Below are positions 51,116 to 62,858 of a stretch of 64,000 bases of DNA, in pieces. Location of the stretch: positions 19,834 through 83,833 of the forward strand of contig JAFGEL010000052.1 in the NCBI GenBank assembly GCA_016931615.1. Direction: 5' to 3'. The notes beneath the pieces were generated by a model. That model was not told the origin of the DNA and ran no database searches. It saw only the letters and a program-made list of their open reading frames with translations. Position numbers and translations under genes: made by a program. The DNA comes from Desulfuromonadales bacterium (GTDB taxonomy: Bacteria > Desulfobacterota > Desulfuromonadia > Desulfuromonadales > Geopsychrobacteraceae). Position 1 is the stretch's first letter, and each line of letters starts with the position of its first letter.

Positions 51116-52000
51116 TTATTCCCTGACCAACATCACCGGGGCTTCAAGATAACACTTGATGGTGTCGAGAAATTCAGCGGCATCGGCCCCGTCAAGAACC
51201 CGGTGATCAGCAGATAGTGTCAGGCGCATCATCAGCGCGACATCAGGCTGCCCCTGATCGTCAACCACAACTTCCCCTTTGACGCTGCCGACAGATAGCA
51301 CCGCAGCTTGCGGAGGAGTAATAATCGCGCCGCAGGATTCAACTCCGAACATTCCCATATTGGTGATGGTGAACGTCGCTCCAGCTGTTTCCTGCTCCGT
51401 AAAATCTTGACCATTCTCCGCTTCTTCAGCCAGCTGTTGTGCTTTGTCACTGAGTTGTTCCAGGCTCAGCTGCCGGCATTGATGAACAACCGGATAATAC
51501 AGGCCACGGTCGGTCGCAGTCGCTATGGCGATGTTGATGTCGGGCATTTCAATCCCCTGCTCGCCATTCCAAGAGGCATTGACCCAGGGGTGCTGGGCAA
51601 GAGCGCGGGCTGTAGCGGCGACAATAAAATCATTGACAGTCAGCGCATGGTCATGGCGAATGCGCACCACGTCGGTCATATCGACCGCAACGGTGACATA
51701 AAAATGGGGGATCGTTCGCCAGGCTTCCTCCATTTTCCGCGCTAGAAGATGACGGATTTTAACTGCCTGAGGTTTCCCCTTTCGGTCCGACAACGAAACC
51801 TTGCGGCTTTAGCGCGTTAACCGGTCAGCGTCTCCCCGATTCTGTGTCTCCGCTCCTGCCTGTTCAACGTCAGTGACCAGAATACGGCCCTGTGATCCGC
51901 TCCCCCGCAGAGATCCCAGGTCAATCCCCAATTCTTCAGCCAGCTCACGTGCTGCAGGAGAAACTTCAGCATTTAATTTGAAATCATCCTGATCAGTCAT
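51116..52000 (-). pseudogene. 2-oxo acid dehydrogenase E2-like acyltransferase, lipoyl-less, interrupted by an in-frame stop
   Basis: E3/E1-binding-like domain ([33 protein letters not shown]) then TAA at 51811-51809, then catalytic domain in the same frame (IRHLLARKMEEAWRTIPHFY ... SADHRVLDGADAAEFL). Confidence 0.65.
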
Positions 52001-52330
52001 AGAAAACCATCTCCCCTCACATCACACCCAGTATCATAACCAACAATGACTTTTCAGTAAATTCTATTTCCCGCGGTCCCCCGCATCTGCTCCAGCCGTA
52101 TAACAGGAAGAAGTGAAGAGGCCTTTACGCCCGTTTAAATATGCCAGACAAAGAGAGTCCGGGATTTTCATCCGAATCGACAATCTCCCAGTGAAAGCAG
52201 ATTAGGCTCCTGCTCCTGCGGCACCAATGAGATATGCCGACACTGCTGTTTCCTGCTTCTATCGCTGACGATTTTACTCACCAGATGGCTCGGCATTCAG
52301 CTATTGAACCGTGGCGACAAACCTGATTAC

Positions 52331-52362
52331 GGCAAAAAGAAAAGGGGCCACAAAGTGGCCCC
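52331..52362 (-). terminator. Rho-independent terminator of the dcw/ftsZ operon
   Basis: Minus strand GGGGCCAC-TTT-GTGGCCCC-TTTTCTTTTTG. Confidence 0.85.
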
Positions 52363-52489
52363 AGTGACGAGGGAGTCGTCGGGATCGTATCTCAATATAC
52401 AGTACGCTGTACATCTGCCGGGCGGAGAACCGGCTTTCATCACAAAACAATCATTTCCACCTGCTAAGCAAATAAGCAAACAGCCGCTA

Positions 52490-53671
52490 TCAATCTACCC
52501 GGCGGCGTAAAAAAGTCGGAATATCAAACTGCTCATCATCAACAAACAGATCGCGTGTCTGGCTGGGAAGGTCGCGAGTTCTGCGTCCGTAAGGCATGGC
52601 CTGCTGCTGATCACGGATAAATTTGGGGACATCCAGATCGACCTTGGCGCTGACAGACGATAAGCTCTGCGAGCGCTGTTCAATCACTTCGGTAACTTTC
52701 CGCTTTTCTTCATAAACTTCGCCAAACCCCGTAGCAATAGCAGTAATCTTGATTTTGTCACCCAGTTCTTCATCGATGACCAGACCAACAATGATATTGG
52801 CATCCTCATGGACCTTTTCATGAATGATCGTCGATGCCTCTTCAAATTCTTCCATGGTCATACTGGAAGATCCGGAAATATTCACCAGAACCCCCATAGC
52901 CCCGGAAATGTCAACCTCTTCCAGGAGCGGACTGCTGATGGCATTGTGCGCCGCCTCAGCGGCACGGCGCTCACCTTCGGCCACGCCAATCCCCATCATC
53001 GCCATACCGCGGTTGCTCATCACGGTCCGCACATCAGCAAAGTCGACGTTGATCAGACCTTCGGTCGTTATCAGATCGGAAATCCCCTGAACCGCCTGGC
53101 GCAGCACATCATCTGCCGGCTTAAAGGCATCGAGGATACTCATATTTTTACCCGCCAGCCCAAGCAGCCGGTCGTTCGGCACAACAATCAACGAATCGAC
53201 AACTTCACGCAGTTCGGCGATCCCCTGATCTGCCCTCTGCATCCGTTGACGACCTTCACGGGTGAACGGCTTGGTCACGACCCCGACGGTCAGGGCCCCA
53301 GATTCTTTTGCTGCTGCAGCAATGACCGGTGCTGCACCGGTTCCGGTTCCACCCCCCATTCCAGCAGCGACGAACACCATATCCGCACCTGAAAACAATT
53401 CAACCAGCCGCTGGCGATCTTCCTTGGCAGCCTGTTTGCCGATCTCCGGATTCGCCCCGGCTCCCAGACCTTTGGTCAGATGTCCCCCGAGCTGGATTTT
53501 CATCGACGCTTCACTACGCCTTAGCGCCTGAGCATCGGTATTGGCGGTCAAAAACTCAACCCCATCGACCTGACAACGAATCATGGTATTCACGGCATTG
53601 CCACCACCACCCCCGACACCGATGACCTTGATCCTTGCCGCCTGGTCTAAATTTTCCTCAAACTGAAACAT
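52490..53671 (-). CDS. ftsZ: Cell division protein FtsZ
   Basis: [34 protein letters not shown]-terminal peptide [10 protein letters not shown]. Confidence 0.98.
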   Translation of the reverse strand: MFQFEENLDQAARIKVIGVGGGGGNAVNTMIRCQVDGVEFLTANTDAQALRRSEASMKIQLGGHLTKGLGAGANPEIGKQAAKEDRQRLVELFSGADMVFVAAGMGGGTGTGAAPVIAAAAKESGALTVGVVTKPFTREGRQRMQRADQGIAELREVVDSLIVVPNDRLLGLAGKNMSILDAFKPADDVLRQAVQGISDLITTEGLINVDFADVRTVMSNRGMAMMGIGVAEGERRAAEAAHNAISSPLLEEVDISGAMGVLVNISGSSSMTMEEFEEASTIIHEKVHEDANIIVGLVIDEELGDKIKITAIATGFGEVYEEKRKVTEVIEQRSQSLSSVSAKVDLDVPKFIRDQQQAMPYGRRTRDLPSQTRDLFVDDEQFDIPTFLRRRVD

Positions 53672-53815
53672 GACTCCCTCTTGATTAGGCATAACGCCCT
53701 CCCCTGTGTGCTGCGTTTTCGATTTCTCCGCGATCTCGAAAACTAGTTATATTTAAGTAACTTAAATTTAGCAAAATTTATTTAATTTGACAAGTAATTA
53801 TATGATAATTATTGA

Positions 53816-55045
53816 TCAGAAAAACTCGCCAAACCATTCCTTCATTCTCTTGGTCACACGCTCAAATACGTTCGCCTCACCGATCTTGAAATTCTGCGCC
53901 TGGGTGTTCAGGCTGCCGTACTTCACCAGTCCGACTCCCGTCGCATAGATCGGTGAATTCACGACGTCCGTCAGCCCACCGATATTCAATGGGTTTCCGC
54001 GCCGCACCGGAAGATTAAAGACCTGTTCAGCCAGTTCGGGCATTCCGGGCAGGATGGCACTCCCACCGGTGAGGACGATCCCCGAGGCGATCAGCTCTTC
54101 GTAACCACTCTTGATGATTTCCCGGTTCACCAGGGAGAAAATCTCTTCGACTCTCGGCTCCAGTATTTCTGCCAGCAATTGACGAGACAGGATCCGCGGC
54201 TCCCGTCCTCCGACGGACGGAACCTCGATGGTTTCATCCTTGCCGACCATTGATGTCAGACAGCAACCGTAAGCCTGTTTGATTTTCTCCGCCTCCGCCG
54301 TTGGGGTCCGCAGGCCAACGGCAATATCGCTGGTGAGGTGATCGCCGCCAATCGACAGCACTGAAGTATGCTTGATCGCCCCCTCTGAAAAAATCGCGAT
54401 ATCGGCAGTACCGCCACCGATATCGACCAGCGCCACACCCAGTTCTTTTTCATCCGGAGATAAAACCGCTTCGCTGCTGGCCAATTGTTCCAGGACAATA
54501 TCGGCGACATCGGCCCCGGCCCGGTTACAACTTTTAATGATATTCTGTGCGCTTGCGACGGCCCCGGTAACAATATGGACTTTGGCTTCGAGGCGCACAC
54601 CGCTCATACCCAGGGGTTCGCGAATGCCGTCCTGGTCATCAATAATGAATTCCTGCGGCAGGATATGGAGCACCTCCCGATCCATCGGAATAGCGATCGC
54701 CTTGGCGGCATCGATAACCCGCTGAAGATCGTCATTGGTCACTTCACGGTTTTTAATCGCGATCACGCCCTGAGAATTCAGCCCTTTGATATGGCCGCCG
54801 GCGATCCCGGCAAAAACCGACTTGATTTCACAGCCGGCCATCAGCTCCGCTTCACGAATCGCTCTTTGAATCGCCGCGACGGTGCTCTCGATATTGATCA
54901 CGACCCCCTTACGCAAGCCCTTGGATGGACTGGTGCCGATACCGACAACTTCCAGCCCCTCCTCAGTCATATGACCGACAATACAGCAGATTTTCGTTGT
55001 TCCGATATCAAGCCCAACAATCAGATTATCCGTCTTTTTACTCAT
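53816..55045 (-). CDS. ftsA: Cell division protein FtsA
   Basis: LIVGLDIGTTKICCIVG, VALVDIGGGTADIAIF, IVLTGGSAILPGMPELAEQVF; C-terminal amphipathic RMKEWFGEFF. Confidence 0.97.
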   Translation of the reverse strand: MSKKTDNLIVGLDIGTTKICCIVGHMTEEGLEVVGIGTSPSKGLRKGVVINIESTVAAIQRAIREAELMAGCEIKSVFAGIAGGHIKGLNSQGVIAIKNREVTNDDLQRVIDAAKAIAIPMDREVLHILPQEFIIDDQDGIREPLGMSGVRLEAKVHIVTGAVASAQNIIKSCNRAGADVADIVLEQLASSEAVLSPDEKELGVALVDIGGGTADIAIFSEGAIKHTSVLSIGGDHLTSDIAVGLRTPTAEAEKIKQAYGCCLTSMVGKDETIEVPSVGGREPRILSRQLLAEILEPRVEEIFSLVNREIIKSGYEELIASGIVLTGGSAILPGMPELAEQVFNLPVRRGNPLNIGGLTDVVNSPIYATGVGLVKYGSLNTQAQNFKIGEANVFERVTKRMKEWFGEFF

Positions 55046-55060
55046 GACACCCCCTTGGTA

Positions 55061-55909
55061 TCAGCTTTTGGCCAGTTTTTTAGGCCGTTCAATTCGTACA
55101 ATGATTTTTTCGTTCACATTCAGATCAATGTAATCGAGCATCTTCAACTGTGGTTGTAATTGACTGTAGACGCGCTCAAGACGGTCAAGTTTACGACTGT
55201 AGTCGCCATCACCGAGCTTGATTTTCACGCTTCCGTCAAAAGTAAACAGGGACAGATCCCCATTGGCTTCATGGTGAATTTCCGAAACCTGGTTAATATC
55301 GAACAGCGGCCTTGCCTGCAGGTCTGACAGCAGCGCGACGATCCGTTTTAACTGTTGCGCATAACCCTCGTCATGCTCCTGGGCCTTTGCGTAGTCGAAC
55401 CCGGTAATAATCGGGAAATCAAGTTTATCCTTGGAATCAAGGACCTTGAAAATCTCACCGGCTTCGTCAAGGTAATAAAGATAGCCCATATTCATAATGG
55501 CGACCGGATTGCGCTCGACAATGCTGATCACCACCTGACGTGGGAAGATACGCTGCACACGAGCTTTCCTGACCCACGGATTTTCTTCTATTTTGCGGCC
55601 GATCAGCCCAAGATCCAGACTGAAGGTGTTCAACCCCAGTTCAATATCAGACAGCGCGACGACCTGTTGCTGATCCAGGCGCTGTTGCCCCTCGACCGTC
55701 ACCTGTGCGACCCGAAAAAGGTCTGATGCCATCATCAGCTGCACACAGAAAAACCCGCCGACGACAATCAGCGAAGCGCTGAAAACCGCCACCCCCAGAC
55801 GAAAAAAACGCTTCAGAAACTTACGCAGGTTGAGCGGTTTTTTCTCCTGTTTGCGCCGATTGCGGCGAACCTTGGTGGTTTTCTGGTGAGTTTTCTTCAA
55901 ATCACGCAT
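55061..55909 (-). CDS. ftsQ: Cell division protein FtsQ
   Basis: Basic N-terminus, single TM, POTRA-like VTVEGQQRLDQQQV, IERNPVAIMNMGYLYYLDEAGEIF. Confidence 0.93.
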   Translation of the reverse strand: MRDLKKTHQKTTKVRRNRRKQEKKPLNLRKFLKRFFRLGVAVFSASLIVVGGFFCVQLMMASDLFRVAQVTVEGQQRLDQQQVVALSDIELGLNTFSLDLGLIGRKIEENPWVRKARVQRIFPRQVVISIVERNPVAIMNMGYLYYLDEAGEIFKVLDSKDKLDFPIITGFDYAKAQEHDEGYAQQLKRIVALLSDLQARPLFDINQVSEIHHEANGDLSLFTFDGSVKIKLGDGDYSRKLDRLERVYSQLQPQLKMLDYIDLNVNEKIIVRIERPKKLAKS

Positions 55910-55917
55910 AGGGTCTC

Positions 55918-56853
55918 TTATTTATCCAGCCCGGCATCGCACAACATCATTTCTACCAAATCAACAAAATCAATTCCGGCGTGCTTTGCCGCTTTCGGCA
56001 GCAGACTGGTTTCCGTCATTCCCGGAACCGTATTCACTTCAATGCAATAGAATTCACGTTCTCGGAACATGAAATCGATACGCGCCGCCCCTCTGCAACC
56101 AAGAACCTGATAGGCTTTGACTGCGGCCCCCTGGACCTGCTGGTAACTGACCGGATCAATGGGCGCGGGGACCAGGTAATCAGTGTCGCCGGAAACATAT
56201 TTGGCCTGGTAATCATAGAAACCGCTCTTCGGCACAATCTGAATGATCGGCAACGCTTCAGCGTTGATCACTGCAACGGTCAGCTCATCCCCGGCGATAA
56301 AATCTTCAACCAGAACGGTTCCATCCAGCTGTGCTGCCGCATCAATCCCCTCCTTCAAAACTTCTCTTGTGCGGGCGATGGTGATGCCGATCGTTGACCC
56401 TTCACGCGAGGGCTTGACGACCAATGGCAGATGGTGACAGCGTTCAAACAATGCCTCCGGCGAGTCTCCTGGCCGAATAAAATCATATCCGGGCGTCGGC
56501 AACTCGTGATACAGCAGCAGCTGTTTGGTCATCACCTTATCGATCGCCACGCTGGACGCCATGACACCACTGCCGGTATAAGGAATCCTCATCATCTCGA
56601 GCAATCCCTGAATACGGCCATCTTCTCCGAAACGCCCATGCAGGGCGACAAATGCGACCTCTATCTGTTCGCTTTTCAGCTGTTCGGCAATATCATGTCC
56701 GACATCGATGGCCTGGGCCCGGTATCCCGCTGTCTGTAACGCCGCGAGAACTGCTTTACCGGTTTTCAGCGAAACCTCCCGCTCAGCCGACAGACCGCCC
56801 ATCAGGACAGCGATTTTCTTGTTCAACAGCTCATCACGAGTCATCATTCCCAT
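55918..56853 (-). CDS. ddl: D-alanine--D-alanine ligase
   Basis: VLMGGLSAEREVSLKTG, FVALHGRFGEDGRIQGLLEMMRIPYTGSGVMASSVAIDK, EVNTVPGMTETSLLPKAA. Confidence 0.97.
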   Translation of the reverse strand: MGMMTRDELLNKKIAVLMGGLSAEREVSLKTGKAVLAALQTAGYRAQAIDVGHDIAEQLKSEQIEVAFVALHGRFGEDGRIQGLLEMMRIPYTGSGVMASSVAIDKVMTKQLLLYHELPTPGYDFIRPGDSPEALFERCHHLPLVVKPSREGSTIGITIARTREVLKEGIDAAAQLDGTVLVEDFIAGDELTVAVINAEALPIIQIVPKSGFYDYQAKYVSGDTDYLVPAPIDPVSYQQVQGAAVKAYQVLGCRGAARIDFMFREREFYCIEVNTVPGMTETSLLPKAAKHAGIDFVDLVEMMLCDAGLDK

Positions 56854-56859
56854 AGTGCT

Positions 56860-58236
56860 TTAACCCTTATGCTTTAACGACTCAGCGACCAGACCACACA
56901 CCTGATTGACGTTCCCGGCCCCCAGGGTGATGACCATATCTCCGGGCTCAGCGATCTCTGCAACGTAGGCGCTGACCTCTTCCAGAGTAGCTCGATAGAC
57001 CACCGCTTTATGTCCATGCTCCAGCACCCCCTGTGCCAGGGCCTCCCCTGTAGCTCCGTCAACGGGATCTTCTCCGGCGGCGTAGACGTCAGTAACAACC
57101 AGAATATCGGCCTGGTAGAATGCGGTCTGAAAATCTTCAAACAGGGCAGCCGTGCGGGTGTAGCGATGGGGCTGAAAAACCGCGATCACCCGTTTGTTCC
57201 AACCGCTTTTGGCCGCACCGAGGGTTGCTTTGATTTCTGCCGGGTGATGCCCGTAATCGTCAACCAGCATAATGCCGTCCACCTCTTCGCGGACTTGAAA
57301 ACGTCTTTGCAGTCCACCGAAATTTCTGAAACCGCCGATTACGGTCTGAAAGGGGATCTCCAGCTCGTGGGCCACGGCAATCACCGACAGAGCGTTCAAA
57401 ACGTTATGGCGACCCGGCATCCGGAATGAAATCCGCCCCAACTCCTGGCCACGATAAAAAGCATTAAAACTCGTTCTTCCCTGGCGTTGCTTGACATCCT
57501 CAGCATAAAAATCCGCCTGGCTGCTGAAGCCGTAGGTGGTAAAGCGCTTTTTGACCGCAGGCAGGATATCCTGGACATTCTTGTCCTCCAGGCAGAGAAC
57601 CGCGCGGCCGTAAAAGGGTACCTTGTTGATAAAATCAACAAATATCTGCTTGATCTCTTCGATCCCCGAATAATAATCAAGATGGTCGGCATCAATGTTC
57701 GTTACCACCGCGATGGTCGGTGACAGATGCATAAAGGAACCATCCGACTCATCAGCTTCGGCAACCAGGAATTTTCCTCTCCCCAGTTTGGCGTTTGAGC
57801 CGAAAACATCCAGACGGCCACCGATGACCGCTGTCGGGTCGATCCCGGCATGATGCAAAACGACCGACATCATGCTCGTCGTGGTCGTTTTGCCATGCGT
57901 TCCGGCGATGGCAATGCCGTATTTCATACGCATCAGTTCGGCAAGCATTTCAGCCCGGGGGATCACCGCAATATGCTGCCGTTGTGCTTCGACAACTTCG
58001 GGATTGTTTGCCTTGACCGCCGTCGAAGTCACAACCACATCGACATCGGTAATATTCTCAGCCTGATGACCGATTTTTATTTCGCCCCCCAATTCAACCA
58101 GTCGCCGAATGGCATCGCTGTCATGCAGGTCTGAGCCGGACACCAGATAGCCCTGATTAAGCAGCAGTTCGGCGATTCCGCTCATACCGATTCCGCCGAT
58201 TCCGACAAAATGGATTTTTTTGATTCGCCCGTACAT
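56860..58236 (-). CDS. murC: UDP-N-acetylmuramate--L-alanine ligase
   Basis: [54 protein letters not shown]. Confidence 0.97.
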   Translation of the reverse strand: MYGRIKKIHFVGIGGIGMSGIAELLLNQGYLVSGSDLHDSDAIRRLVELGGEIKIGHQAENITDVDVVVTSTAVKANNPEVVEAQRQHIAVIPRAEMLAELMRMKYGIAIAGTHGKTTTTSMMSVVLHHAGIDPTAVIGGRLDVFGSNAKLGRGKFLVAEADESDGSFMHLSPTIAVVTNIDADHLDYYSGIEEIKQIFVDFINKVPFYGRAVLCLEDKNVQDILPAVKKRFTTYGFSSQADFYAEDVKQRQGRTSFNAFYRGQELGRISFRMPGRHNVLNALSVIAVAHELEIPFQTVIGGFRNFGGLQRRFQVREEVDGIMLVDDYGHHPAEIKATLGAAKSGWNKRVIAVFQPHRYTRTAALFEDFQTAFYQADILVVTDVYAAGEDPVDGATGEALAQGVLEHGHKAVVYRATLEEVSAYVAEIAEPGDMVITLGAGNVNQVCGLVAESLKHKG

Positions 58237-59327
58237 CAGTGCTCCTTCCGACTGGGGGTTGCCACCAGCGCACGACACTCAGCGAGAATTTTTTCCGCCG
58301 CTCCCGGCCTTCCGAGTGAGCGGGCATTTGCACTCATCTGTCGCAGCAGCGCTTCATCGTTCATCAGGTTGCCGATTTCTTTAGCCAGCACCTCTGTACT
58401 CAACTGCTGTTGTTTGATCATCCGGGCAGCCCCTGCCTTTTCCAACATTTCGGCGTTAGCGGTCTGATGGTCTGCTGCAGCATAAGGGTACGGAATCAGA
58501 ATCGCCGGGCGGCCACACACGGTCAGCTCCGCCAGGGTTGTCGCCCCCGCACGACAGACAACCAGCGAGGCCTCCTGGTAAGCCTGAGCCATATTGTCGA
58601 TAAACGGCACGACCCTGGCCAAAGGATAACCGGCGTCACGGTAAGCCTGTTCCACCATTGCAAAATCCTCGTCGCCGGTTTGATGTAAAATGCTCGGCGG
58701 CTGTTCCCAGCTCTTGAGTATCGGCAACAGATCGATCAGCGCCTCATTGATGGCCCGGGCCCCGCGGCTGCCGCCAAAAACCAGCAGACTGTTCGGCTCC
58801 GCTACACTGTCGGCAATTTCGTCGAAACCGCTCCTCAGAGGGTTACCGGTGACCAGGCTTTTCTTTACCGCGAATCCCGGTCCGCTCTGGGGAAAAGACA
58901 GGCAGACCAGCTGGGCCCACCGGGCCAGCAGACGATTACTCAAACCGGCGAAAGCGTTCTGCTCATGAATGACGTAAGGGATGTGCAACCACTTGGCAGC
59001 CAGCAATACGGGCACCGAGACATAGCCCCCCACCCCGACAACGATTTCAGGAGCGAATTGTTTTAAAATATTCCTGGCCTGAATCAGACTCCTCAGCAGT
59101 TTCGGGAGCAGTTCCAGGCGTCCGCGCCAACCGCGGCCAACAACTCCGACCATATCGACAGTGGCCAGAGGCAGGCCGAGCTTCGGCAACATCCGTCGTT
59201 CAAGTCCCTTGTCCGTTCCCACGAACAAAACCGCTGCATGCCGGTCCTGATGAAGTAACAGCTGCGCCAGGGCGACCGCCGGGAAAAGATGACCGCCGGT
59301 TCCACCCCCGGCCAGCAGCAGTCTCAT
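58236..59327 (-). CDS. murG: UDP-GlcNAc:undecaprenyl-PP-MurNAc-pentapeptide transferase
   Basis: [52 protein letters not shown]; 1 bp overlap with murC (TGATG). Confidence 0.97.
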   Translation of the reverse strand: MRLLLAGGGTGGHLFPAVALAQLLLHQDRHAAVLFVGTDKGLERRMLPKLGLPLATVDMVGVVGRGWRGRLELLPKLLRSLIQARNILKQFAPEIVVGVGGYVSVPVLLAAKWLHIPYVIHEQNAFAGLSNRLLARWAQLVCLSFPQSGPGFAVKKSLVTGNPLRSGFDEIADSVAEPNSLLVFGGSRGARAINEALIDLLPILKSWEQPPSILHQTGDEDFAMVEQAYRDAGYPLARVVPFIDNMAQAYQEASLVVCRAGATTLAELTVCGRPAILIPYPYAAADHQTANAEMLEKAGAARMIKQQQLSTEVLAKEIGNLMNDEALLRQMSANARSLGRPGAAEKILAECRALVATPSRKEH

Positions 59328-60427
59328 GTCTGGCTCCCGACGGAATGGGAAATATTCAACAGAATGCCGACCGCGACCAGGCTGACCACCAGGCTGGTTC
59401 CCCCGTAGGAAATAAACGGCAGGGCCAGCCCCTTTGTCGGCAGCAGCCCCATACAGACGGCCAGATTGACGAACGCTTCAAGGCCGAGAAGCAGACTCAG
59501 ACCAAACGCCAGATTGCGGCCAAACGGATCCTGGCACAGCAGAGCGACGCGGATACCACACAGCACCAGGAGCAGAAACAGCGCTGCAACGACCAGCACT
59601 CCGATCAGTCCGAGCTCTTCCCCGATAACCGAAAAAATAAAATCGGTATGTGCTTCCGGAAGATAAAACAGTTTCTGCTCGCCGATCCCCAATCCCTGTC
59701 CCAGAACTCCGCCCTTCCCAAAGGCGACCAGGCTCTGGATGATCTGGAATCCGGTATCGAACGGATCATCCCAGGGGTCAAGAAAGGCCATGATCCGCCG
59801 GCGGCGATAATCGACCTGCATAACCAGAAAGTAGAGCACCGGCAGGGTCATCAGAATCGTCGGCAGGATGTAGAGCCAGCGAACACCAGCGACGATCAGC
59901 ATGGCCAGGGCTACTCCGGCGATAATCATGGCACTGCCGAGATCCGGCTGTTTCAACAGCATTCCGAGCAGCAGGCCGAGAACGACCATATAAGGCAGGT
60001 AGCCTTTGCTCAGCGAGCGCACTTTTTCTTTCTTCCGCGTCAATGAGTGGGCCAGATAGAGAACCAGAGCCAATTTAACCAGTTCAGCCGGCTGCAGCGT
60101 CAAACCGGGCAGTCGCAACCAACGCATGGCACCGCCGACCCGAACACCCAAACCGGGAATAAAAACCAACGACAATAAAACAATGCTGGCCAGCAGACTG
60201 AACACGGCAATTTTTCGCCAATTCTGGTATTTGAAATATGCAGCTCCGATCATCAGCAGACAGCCGGTCAGGGCATAGGCCAGTTGACGTTTCAGAAAAT
60301 AAAACCCATCATTAAATCTTTCCGCAGCCATAATTGCCGACGAGGAATAGACCATCACTACCCCGATGCAGGTCAGGGTTGCAGTAATCAGCAGCAGAGT
60401 TGCATCCACATCGCGACGAAACGTCAT
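59324..60427 (-). CDS. ftsW: Peptidoglycan glycosyltransferase FtsW
   Basis: SED family: LQPAELVKLALVLYLA, PEAHTDFIFSVIGEELGLIG, GLALPFISYGGTSLV. Confidence 0.96.
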   Translation of the reverse strand: MTFRRDVDATLLLITATLTCIGVVMVYSSSAIMAAERFNDGFYFLKRQLAYALTGCLLMIGAAYFKYQNWRKIAVFSLLASIVLLSLVFIPGLGVRVGGAMRWLRLPGLTLQPAELVKLALVLYLAHSLTRKKEKVRSLSKGYLPYMVVLGLLLGMLLKQPDLGSAMIIAGVALAMLIVAGVRWLYILPTILMTLPVLYFLVMQVDYRRRRIMAFLDPWDDPFDTGFQIIQSLVAFGKGGVLGQGLGIGEQKLFYLPEAHTDFIFSVIGEELGLIGVLVVAALFLLLVLCGIRVALLCQDPFGRNLAFGLSLLLGLEAFVNLAVCMGLLPTKGLALPFISYGGTSLVVSLVAVGILLNISHSVGSQT

Positions 60428-61782
60428 GAGGCCTCCTGTCGTTCTGGAAGTGCCTCGACCAGGCGCTCAAAGACTGAACCCCGTTCCTCGAAGTTGGCAA
60501 ACATATCGAAACTGGAACAGGCCGGCGAAAGCAGTACGGCCCCTCCGACCAATGTAATTTCGTAGGCCTGACGGACGGCTTCTGCCATCCCTGAAACAAT
60601 GCGGATTTCACTCACTCCTGAAAGTTCGGCGGCCATCCGCTGAGCCGCTTCACCGATCAGGATGAGATGTTTGACTTTTTTCTCCAGCAGCGGTCGCAAT
60701 GGTGTGAAGTCTCCACCCTTATCCTTACCGCCGGCAATCAGCGTGACCTTATCCCCGAGCCCGGACAGACTTTTGATCACACTCCCGACATTGGTTCCTT
60801 TCGAATCGTTATACCAGTCAACGCCGCCAAGCCTGCGGACGAGCTGCATCCGGTGATCCAATCCGGCAAAACTCCCTATCGCCTTCCACGCCAGTTCAGC
60901 TGGACAGCCCAGCAACAGGCCACAGCTCAGTGCCGCCATAGCGTTTTCGATATTGTGCTCTCCGGCCAGTTGCAAAGTCTCAAGCGGCAGATGAAGTTCT
61001 GTCTCCTGCCAATTCCAAACCAGCTTATCACCCAGACGCATCATGCCTTTAACCAGACGGCCGTGGGATGAAAACCACACCTTGGTTCCCTGAACAGTTT
61101 CACTGAGTCGGCAGATGTTGGCATCATCGGCATTGAGCACGGCATAATCTTCGGCGGTCATATTGCGGAACAGGTTCAGTTTAGACCGATAATAGCTTTC
61201 CACATCCGGATAACGGTCCAGGTGGTCTTCACTCAGATTCAGCAACACCCCCACGCGGGGGTGAAACTGGTCGATCGTGTCGAGTTGAAAGGATGACAGT
61301 TCAACCACGACAACATCCAGATCCCGGCCACAGGCGTCGATGAGGGGTGTCCCTAAATTTCCCCCGGCAAAGCATTTTTTATTCCAGCTTGTCATCAACC
61401 GTTCGATCAGACTGGTGGTCGTTGATTTACCATTTGTACCGGTCACGGCAATCATCGGAGCGGTGATCTCGCGGGCAGCCAGTTCGACTTCAGCGAGGAG
61501 CGGAATATTACAGGACCTGGCCCGATGCAGCGGTTCACAATCGAGAGGGACCCCTGGGCTCACGGCAACCATATCCGCCTGCTCAAACAGCTCCAGGCTG
61601 TGCCCTCCCAGATCGAACCTCACCGGCAAGCCCTGGAGTGAACCAAGCTCAAGTTCAGCGGCCTGACGTTTGTCCGACAGCGCCACGGACGCTCCACGCT
61701 CAACCAGGTAGCGGACCAGTGCCTGGCCGCTTTTTCCCGCCCCGATAACGACGATTTTCTGGTTCTGGTAATCCTGTTTCAT
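60424..61782 (-). CDS. murD: UDP-N-acetylmuramoylalanine--D-glutamate ligase
   Basis: [51 protein letters not shown]. Confidence 0.97.
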   Translation of the reverse strand: MKQDYQNQKIVVIGAGKSGQALVRYLVERGASVALSDKRQAAELELGSLQGLPVRFDLGGHSLELFEQADMVAVSPGVPLDCEPLHRARSCNIPLLAEVELAAREITAPMIAVTGTNGKSTTTSLIERLMTSWNKKCFAGGNLGTPLIDACGRDLDVVVVELSSFQLDTIDQFHPRVGVLLNLSEDHLDRYPDVESYYRSKLNLFRNMTAEDYAVLNADDANICRLSETVQGTKVWFSSHGRLVKGMMRLGDKLVWNWQETELHLPLETLQLAGEHNIENAMAALSCGLLLGCPAELAWKAIGSFAGLDHRMQLVRRLGGVDWYNDSKGTNVGSVIKSLSGLGDKVTLIAGGKDKGGDFTPLRPLLEKKVKHLILIGEAAQRMAAELSGVSEIRIVSGMAEAVRQAYEITLVGGAVLLSPACSSFDMFANFEERGSVFERLVEALPERQEAS

Positions 61783-62855
61783 CGCAGCTTCAGTGTTGAT
61801 AAGGCAATCAGTGCCAGCACAATGCTGATAATCCAGAAACGCACGATAATTTTCGGTTCAGGCCAGCCTTTGAGCTCGAAATGATGATGAATCGGCGCCA
61901 TGCGAAAGACCCTGCGCCCCCAGTAGCGAAAAGAAATAACCTGAACAATCACCGAAAGCGCTTCAATAACGAAAATTCCCCCGACAATCACCAGCACAAA
62001 TTCATTTTTGGTAATAACCGCCACCGCTCCCAGCGATCCACCCAGTGACAGGCTGCCGACATCCCCCATGAAGACCTGGGCCGGATAGCTGTTAAACCAC
62101 AGAAAACCGAGGCCGGCGCCAACCATGGCACCGCAGAGGATTGACAACTCACCGGCACCCTGAATGCCGGTGATCTGCAGATATCCCGAAAGCTTCGCAT
62201 TGCCGGCCAGATAGGCCAACAGCAAAAAAGTTGCCGCCGCGATAATCATCGGGCCTATGGCCAGACCATCGAGGCCATCGGTCAGATTCACCGCATTACT
62301 CGCACCGACCATGACCAAAACGGCAAAGGGGATATAGAAGACGCCCAGATCGGGGTTGACGTTCTTGAAAAAAGGCAGACTTAAGTGGGTTTCAAAGTTG
62401 CCGCTGAAATAAAGCAGCACTGCTGCGAGAGTGGCGATGAGAATCTGCCAGAACAGCTTCTGGCGCGCTGATATGCCATCGCTGTTCTTACGCACGACTT
62501 TCAGATAGTCATCGATAAACCCGATAGCACCGTAACCTGCTGTCACCATCAAGGTAACCCAGATAAACAAGTTGGTCAGATCAGCCCAGAGCAGGGTCGG
62601 GACAATGATCGCCAGCAGGATCAGGGAACCTCCCATCGTCGGGGTTCCTTCCTTGACAAAGTGCGATTCCGGTCCGACTTTACGGATCGTCTGGCCGATC
62701 TGCATGCGTTGCAGTGTGGCGATCAGCCAGGGGCCGAGGATGAAAGATATCAACAGCGCAGTAATGGTCGCGTAAATCGTCCGGAACGTGATATAGCGGA
62801 ACACGTATAAAACCGAGTATTCCGTATGCAGAGGGTATAAAAGGTGATACAGCAC
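61779..62855 (-). CDS. mraY: Phospho-N-acetylmuramoyl-pentapeptide transferase
   Basis: [71 protein letters not shown]. Confidence 0.98.
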   Translation of the reverse strand: MLYHLLYPLHTEYSVLYVFRYITFRTIYATITALLISFILGPWLIATLQRMQIGQTIRKVGPESHFVKEGTPTMGGSLILLAIIVPTLLWADLTNLFIWVTLMVTAGYGAIGFIDDYLKVVRKNSDGISARQKLFWQILIATLAAVLLYFSGNFETHLSLPFFKNVNPDLGVFYIPFAVLVMVGASNAVNLTDGLDGLAIGPMIIAAATFLLLAYLAGNAKLSGYLQITGIQGAGELSILCGAMVGAGLGFLWFNSYPAQVFMGDVGSLSLGGSLGAVAVITKNEFVLVIVGGIFVIEALSVIVQVISFRYWGRRVFRMAPIHHHFELKGWPEPKIIVRFWIISIVLALIALSTLKLR

Positions 62856-62858
62856 CTG

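Noticed and set aside
52304-52510. 68 aa + strand ORF at the ftsZ 3' end
   Set aside because: Runs through the ftsZ operon terminator hairpin and overlaps ftsZ; no recognisable features.
59345-60046. 233 aa polar ORF antisense to ftsW
   Set aside because: Antisense of a polytopic membrane protein gives Gln/Asp/His-rich translations; no independent support.
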